Program-made: the position numbers and the translations under genes
Shown here: positions 7,268 through 9,358 of the stretch, piece after piece
How positions within the stretch are numbered: position 1 is the stretch's first letter
Layout of the letters: each line of letters opens with the position of its first letter
Origin: an uncultured Ilumatobacter sp.
GTDB taxonomy: Bacteria; Actinomycetota; Acidimicrobiia; Acidimicrobiales; Ilumatobacteraceae
Assembly (NCBI GenBank): GCA_937891565.1
Contig: CALAHA010000431.1
Coordinates: 1 to 9,358 of the forward strand
Reading direction: 5' to 3'
Length of the DNA stretch: 9,358 bases
The notes under the pieces: generated by a model
The model's input: only the letters and a program-made list of their open reading frames with translations
What the model was told of the DNA's origin: nothing
Databases searched by the model: none

Positions 7268-7720
7268 ATGGCTGAAGACGACATCCCCGAAGAAGAGACC
7301 GAAGAGGAAGAAGTCGAGCCCGAACTTGATGAAGACGACGTCGACTCTGAAGAGGATGAAGACGATGAACCCTCTGATGATGACGACGACGCCATCATTG
7401 ATGACGACGACGACGACGAGGACCAGGCCGCTCAGCCCCGGACGAAGCGCAGGGTTGCGGACGACGACGATGACGATGACGAACTTGATGACGATGTCGA
7501 AGAAGACCTCGACAAGATTCTGAAGGATCGCTTGGTTGCTGCCGACGCTGAAGAAGAAGACGACGACGACGACGAGCCTGAGCCCAAGGGTGAAGGCGAT
7601 GAGCGTCTGCAGCCAAAACAGCAGAACGAGCAGCTCTGCAGTTCCTGCTTCCTGTTGGTCAAGTCGAGCGCTCCGAATTGCCCGATCGGCGACGACGATT
7701 GCCCGATTTTTCCTGAGTAA
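7268..7720 (+). CDS. Very acidic protein with four-cysteine C-terminal tail, DUF4193-like
   Basis: This 150-residue protein has 72 Asp or Glu residues by my count, including 65 of the first 110, mostly as poly-Asp runs. Two less acidic islands stand out: QPRTKRR (56-62) and LDKILKDRL (81-89), the latter a likely helix. The tail contains Cys124-x2-Cys127, Cys138 and Cys145, in CSSCFLL and CPIGDDDCP. This suggests a small zinc-binding or redox module. CSSCFL closely resembles the C-terminal motif of actinobacterial DUF4193 proteins (for example a roughly 100-residue mycobacterial protein), where the second pair is normally Cx2C; here it is Cx6C. The function of that family is unknown. The acidic part is probably disordered and could bind basic proteins or metal ions, which is inference. 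It is first in a three-gene operon; the next ATG is six bases after its stop. Confidence 0.8.
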   Translation: MAEDDIPEEETEEEEVEPELDEDDVDSEEDEDDEPSDDDDDAIIDDDDDDEDQAAQPRTKRRVADDDDDDDELDDDVEEDLDKILKDRLVAADAEEEDDDDDEPEPKGEGDERLQPKQQNEQLCSSCFLLVKSSAPNCPIGDDDCPIFPE

Positions 7721-7726
7721 GGCGTC

Positions 7727-8188
7727 ATGACGCGACCCGGTACCACGCAGGTGGAACGACTCGCAGCAGCGGCGTTCTACGTCCCGATCGGGCTTGGCGC
7801 ACAGCTCGTCGGCGACCTGCCCGCAACGATCAGTAAGGCGAAGCAGCAAATTGCGCTTGCGAGGTTCATCGGAAAAATGGCCGTTGATCAAGGTGTCAAA
7901 CAGTTACGCGAGCAGTTGTCGCCTGCCCCGCTTCCGCCAGAGCGTTCGCCAGAGCCGCCGCAAGTCGAGGAAGTTGTCCTGGTCGACACGGCGGAGGGTG
8001 CTGAGCTGGCACAAGTCGAGGTGGATGTGCTTGCGTTACCCGACTACGACCAGCTGCCGGCGGCACATATTGTCGGCAAGCTCGAAGGCCTGACCCAGTT
8101 GGAACGTGACAGCATTGAGTTGTTCGAGACAGCCGGGCGTCACCGTCGGACCGTCCTCGGCAAACTCGACCAACTCCGTAAGGCATGA
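7727..8188 (+). CDS. Hypothetical protein with conserved actinobacterial-type C-terminal motif
   Basis: The 153-residue product has no catalytic motif that I recognise. Three parts are visible. Residues 1-62 form a mildly hydrophobic helix-rich segment (AAAAFYVPIGLGAQLVGDLP at 13-32) reminiscent of short phasin-like or membrane-associated helices, but too broken for a clear transmembrane span. Residues 64-100 are a Pro/Glu/Val-rich linker. Residues 104-153 hold the pattern LPDYDQLPAAHIVGKLEGL followed by ERDSIELFETAGRHRRTVL. This Y-D-x-L-x-A-x-x-[IV]-x-x-[KR]-L-x-G-L plus H-R-R-T-[IV]-L layout recurs at the C-termini of many uncharacterised actinobacterial proteins, to my recollection. The ATG at 7727 has AAGG (7719-7722) five bases upstream. 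It sits between the acidic four-cysteine protein and a GNAT gene with 6- and 4-base gaps, so co-expression is likely. Confidence 0.75.
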   Translation: MTRPGTTQVERLAAAAFYVPIGLGAQLVGDLPATISKAKQQIALARFIGKMAVDQGVKQLREQLSPAPLPPERSPEPPQVEEVVLVDTAEGAELAQVEVDVLALPDYDQLPAAHIVGKLEGLTQLERDSIELFETAGRHRRTVLGKLDQLRKA

Positions 8189-8192
8189 CTCT

Positions 8193-8645
8193 GTGATCGA
8201 TCCGACTGTTCGCCGAGCGGATCATCACGATGCCGACGATGTCGCACAGCTCAAACTGCTCGAAGGGGAGGCCCGAGCGGCGCTCGTCGGCCAGCGTGGT
8301 GGCGAACGTTGGCTGATTGAACACCGCGAGATTGGCGAGCAGTGGGTTGACCGTTGCGACACCGATGACGTCTGGGTTGGCCATATGGGCAACGTTGTTG
8401 TCGGGTACATGGTTGCCCTGCTCGGATCAGATTCGATCATCCGAGTCGATCAGGTGTGGGTCACCCCTGAAGCTCGAGAACTCGGGTTCGGCGATGCGCT
8501 GCTCGCTGCTGCAATCGCGGACGCCCGTGAACGCGGTGCCGTGGCCGTGGAAGGCCAATCTTTGCCCGGCGACCGACACACGAAGAATCTCTACGAGCGG
8601 GCCGGTATCGTCGCTCGGCTGATCACGACGTACAAGCCGCTTTAA
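8193..8645 (+). CDS. GNAT-family N-acetyltransferase
   Basis: This 150-residue single-domain protein would transfer an acetyl group from acetyl-CoA to an unidentified amine. The GNAT core is clear: a strand WVGHMGNVVVGYMVALL (61-77), a second strand IIRVDQVWVTP (82-92), then the acetyl-CoA pyrophosphate loop ARELGFGDALL (94-104, pattern R-x-x-G-x-G/A) and its helix. It ends with the strand VAVEGQ and the NLYERAGI helix-strand (132-139), where Tyr134 is at the usual general-acid position. The GTG start at 8193 has AAGG (8180-8183) nine bases upstream and lies four bases after the previous stop. An in-frame ATG at 8106 was not used because it lies inside the preceding gene. It is the last gene of the operon. 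No domain gives the substrate; protein, small molecule or antibiotic are all possible. Confidence 0.85.
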   Translation: MIDPTVRRADHHDADDVAQLKLLEGEARAALVGQRGGERWLIEHREIGEQWVDRCDTDDVWVGHMGNVVVGYMVALLGSDSIIRVDQVWVTPEARELGFGDALLAAAIADARERGAVAVEGQSLPGDRHTKNLYERAGIVARLITTYKPL

Positions 8646-8674
8646 CCGGCGTCGATCAGGCTGCCGCCTCCACA

Positions 8675-8712
8675 GGCCGCTTACTGTCTGGTGATTAAGC
8701 GGTTCAGCGGCC
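8675..8712. terminator. Possible stem-loop between convergent genes
   Basis: CCGCTTA (8677-8683) can pair perfectly with TAAGCGG (8696-8702) around a 12-base loop. Alternatively, GGCCGCT (8675-8681) can pair with AGCGGCC (8706-8712). The two stems exclude each other. The site lies just after the GNAT stop and at the stop of the convergent crotonase gene, where a shared terminator would be expected. There is no T-tract on either strand, so this is a weak call. Confidence 0.35.
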
Positions 8713-9358
8713 CTGCCAGTTTGGCGGACGCTTTTCGATGAACGCTGTGAGGCCTTCTTTGAGATCCTCGGACGCCATGACGTTACGCATGGCCTCGTTG
8801 GTCATTTGGATCAACGTCTCGTCACTCTCGTAGGCGGCGGCCTGCACGATCTTGCGACTCTCGAACACCGCCATTGGGGCTGATTGGCTGATCTGCTCTG
8901 CGAGCTTGGTGGCCTCGGCGAGTGCGCCACCCGGTTCGGTCAGACGCGACACCAACCCGAGGCTGAAGGCCCGCTCTGCCGGAATGGGTTCGCCTGTAAG
9001 GATTGCTTCCATTGCTGCCGCCTGACCGATGGCTCGGGGAAGTCTGAAGAGTCCTCCGGCACCCGCGACGAGGTTCCGCTTCACTTCGGCAAGCCCGAAG
9101 GCCGACTGTGTACTCGCCACGACGAGGTCGGCCGCGAGGACGATCTCACAGCCACCGGCGGTCGCGAGTCCGTCGACCGCGGCGATGATTGGCTTGCGGC
9201 GTTCACGGTAAACGAAGCCGGCAAAGCCTCCCCGCTTGGTATTGAGACGAGCACCTTCGCCCGAGTTGATCGCCTTCAGGTCGGCTCCTGCGCAGAAGAC
9301 CGGCCGGGACTGCCCCTCTGTGTTTGCCTGGATGATCCCGACCCAGACGTCATCGTCG
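8704..9358 (-). CDS. Enoyl-CoA hydratase/isomerase (crotonase) family protein, 5' end outside window
   Basis: The minus-strand frame is open from the right edge to a TGA (complement of 8704-8706), giving 217 visible residues; about 40 N-terminal residues are probably missing from a usual 255. The family acts on acyl-CoA thioesters, classically hydrating trans-2-enoyl-CoA in beta-oxidation. Visible motifs, numbered from the edge, are the oxyanion-hole FCAGADLKAI (21-30), a second oxyanion segment LATAGGCEIVLAADLVV (64-80) with Glu71, and FGLAEVKRNLVAGAGG (87-102) with Glu91. Glu71 and Glu91 correspond to the two catalytic glutamates of rat mitochondrial hydratase (144 and 164) and have the same 20-residue spacing, so hydratase activity is plausible. 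The terminal NWQGR is typical of the family. It could also be a carnitinyl-CoA or other crotonase; substrate is not determinable. It converges on the GNAT gene across about 58 bases. Confidence 0.9.
   Translation of the reverse strand, partial: DDDVWVGIIQANTEGQSRPVFCAGADLKAINSGEGARLNTKRGGFAGFVYRERRKPIIAAVDGLATAGGCEIVLAADLVVASTQSAFGLAEVKRNLVAGAGGLFRLPRAIGQAAAMEAILTGEPIPAERAFSLGLVSRLTEPGGALAEATKLAEQISQSAPMAVFESRKIVQAAAYESDETLIQMTNEAMRNVMASEDLKEGLTAFIEKRPPNWQGR

Noticed and set aside
7320..7580. GAC/GAT/GAA repeats considered as a tandem repeat or CRISPR-like array
   Set aside because: They are in-frame Asp/Glu codons with irregular lengths and no spacers, explained by the acidic protein.
7025..7891. 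Minus-strand frame of 288 residues with hydrophobic Val/Ile/Phe runs that look like membrane segments
   Set aside because: The runs are simply the complement of the GAC/GAT Asp codons of the acidic gene, and the frame crosses three plus-strand genes.
8106..8192. Upstream in-frame ATG extending the GNAT gene by 29 residues
   Set aside because: It lies inside the previous gene, and the added sequence is unlike a GNAT N-terminus. The GTG at 8193 has a spaced AAGG.

Overview
The window looks like chromosomal housekeeping and accessory DNA from a moderately high-GC actinobacterium. GC is roughly 60 percent by eye and was not counted. The main clue is the gene order (tatA/B tail)-tatC-helY, which matches the tatA-tatC-helY cluster of Mycobacterium and other Actinomycetota. 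A second clue is an acidic protein whose C-terminal CSSCFLL motif resembles actinobacterial DUF4193 proteins. GTG starts and ATGA/GTGA overlaps are common. A deep-branching class such as Acidimicrobiia is my guess. No phage, IS element, CRISPR array, rRNA or tRNA was seen.

Region 1 (1-4165, plus strand) is one tightly packed operon. It holds the tail of an upstream gene (probably tatA/tatB), tatC, a Ski2-like RNA helicase of the HelY type, and a 203-residue protein that resembles only the C-terminal beta-sandwich half of diacylglycerol/lipid kinases. Junctions are a 4-base ATGA overlap, a 2-base gap and a 4-base GTGA overlap, so translational coupling is likely.

Region 2 (4156-5454, minus strand) is a CPA1/NhaP-type sodium(cation)/proton antiporter. 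It converges on region 1 with a 10-base overlap of the two 3' ends. A short intergenic region of about 75 bases separates it from the divergent gene that follows.

Region 3 (5529-7133, plus) encodes a double-length ThyX-like flavoprotein made of two ThyX repeats. The signature residues are divided between the halves: the C-terminal half keeps RHR and NAR, and the N-terminal half keeps the E-x-S-x-R-Y part.

Region 4 (7134-8645, plus) starts with a 134-base intergenic region containing a near-consensus CRP-like palindrome. A compact three-gene operon follows: an extremely acidic protein with a four-cysteine tail, a 153-residue protein with an actinobacterial-type C-terminal motif, and a GNAT acetyltransferase. 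Gaps are 6 and 4 bases.

Region 5 (8704-9358, minus) is the C-terminal part of an enoyl-CoA hydratase/crotonase-family enzyme that runs off the right edge. It converges on region 4 across a short stretch that can form stem-loops.

I did not find a clear new defence or mobile system. The best leads are the complementary duplicated ThyX, the stand-alone lipid-kinase C-terminal domain coupled to helY, the TatC lacking its TM4 glutamate, and the acidic four-cysteine operon.
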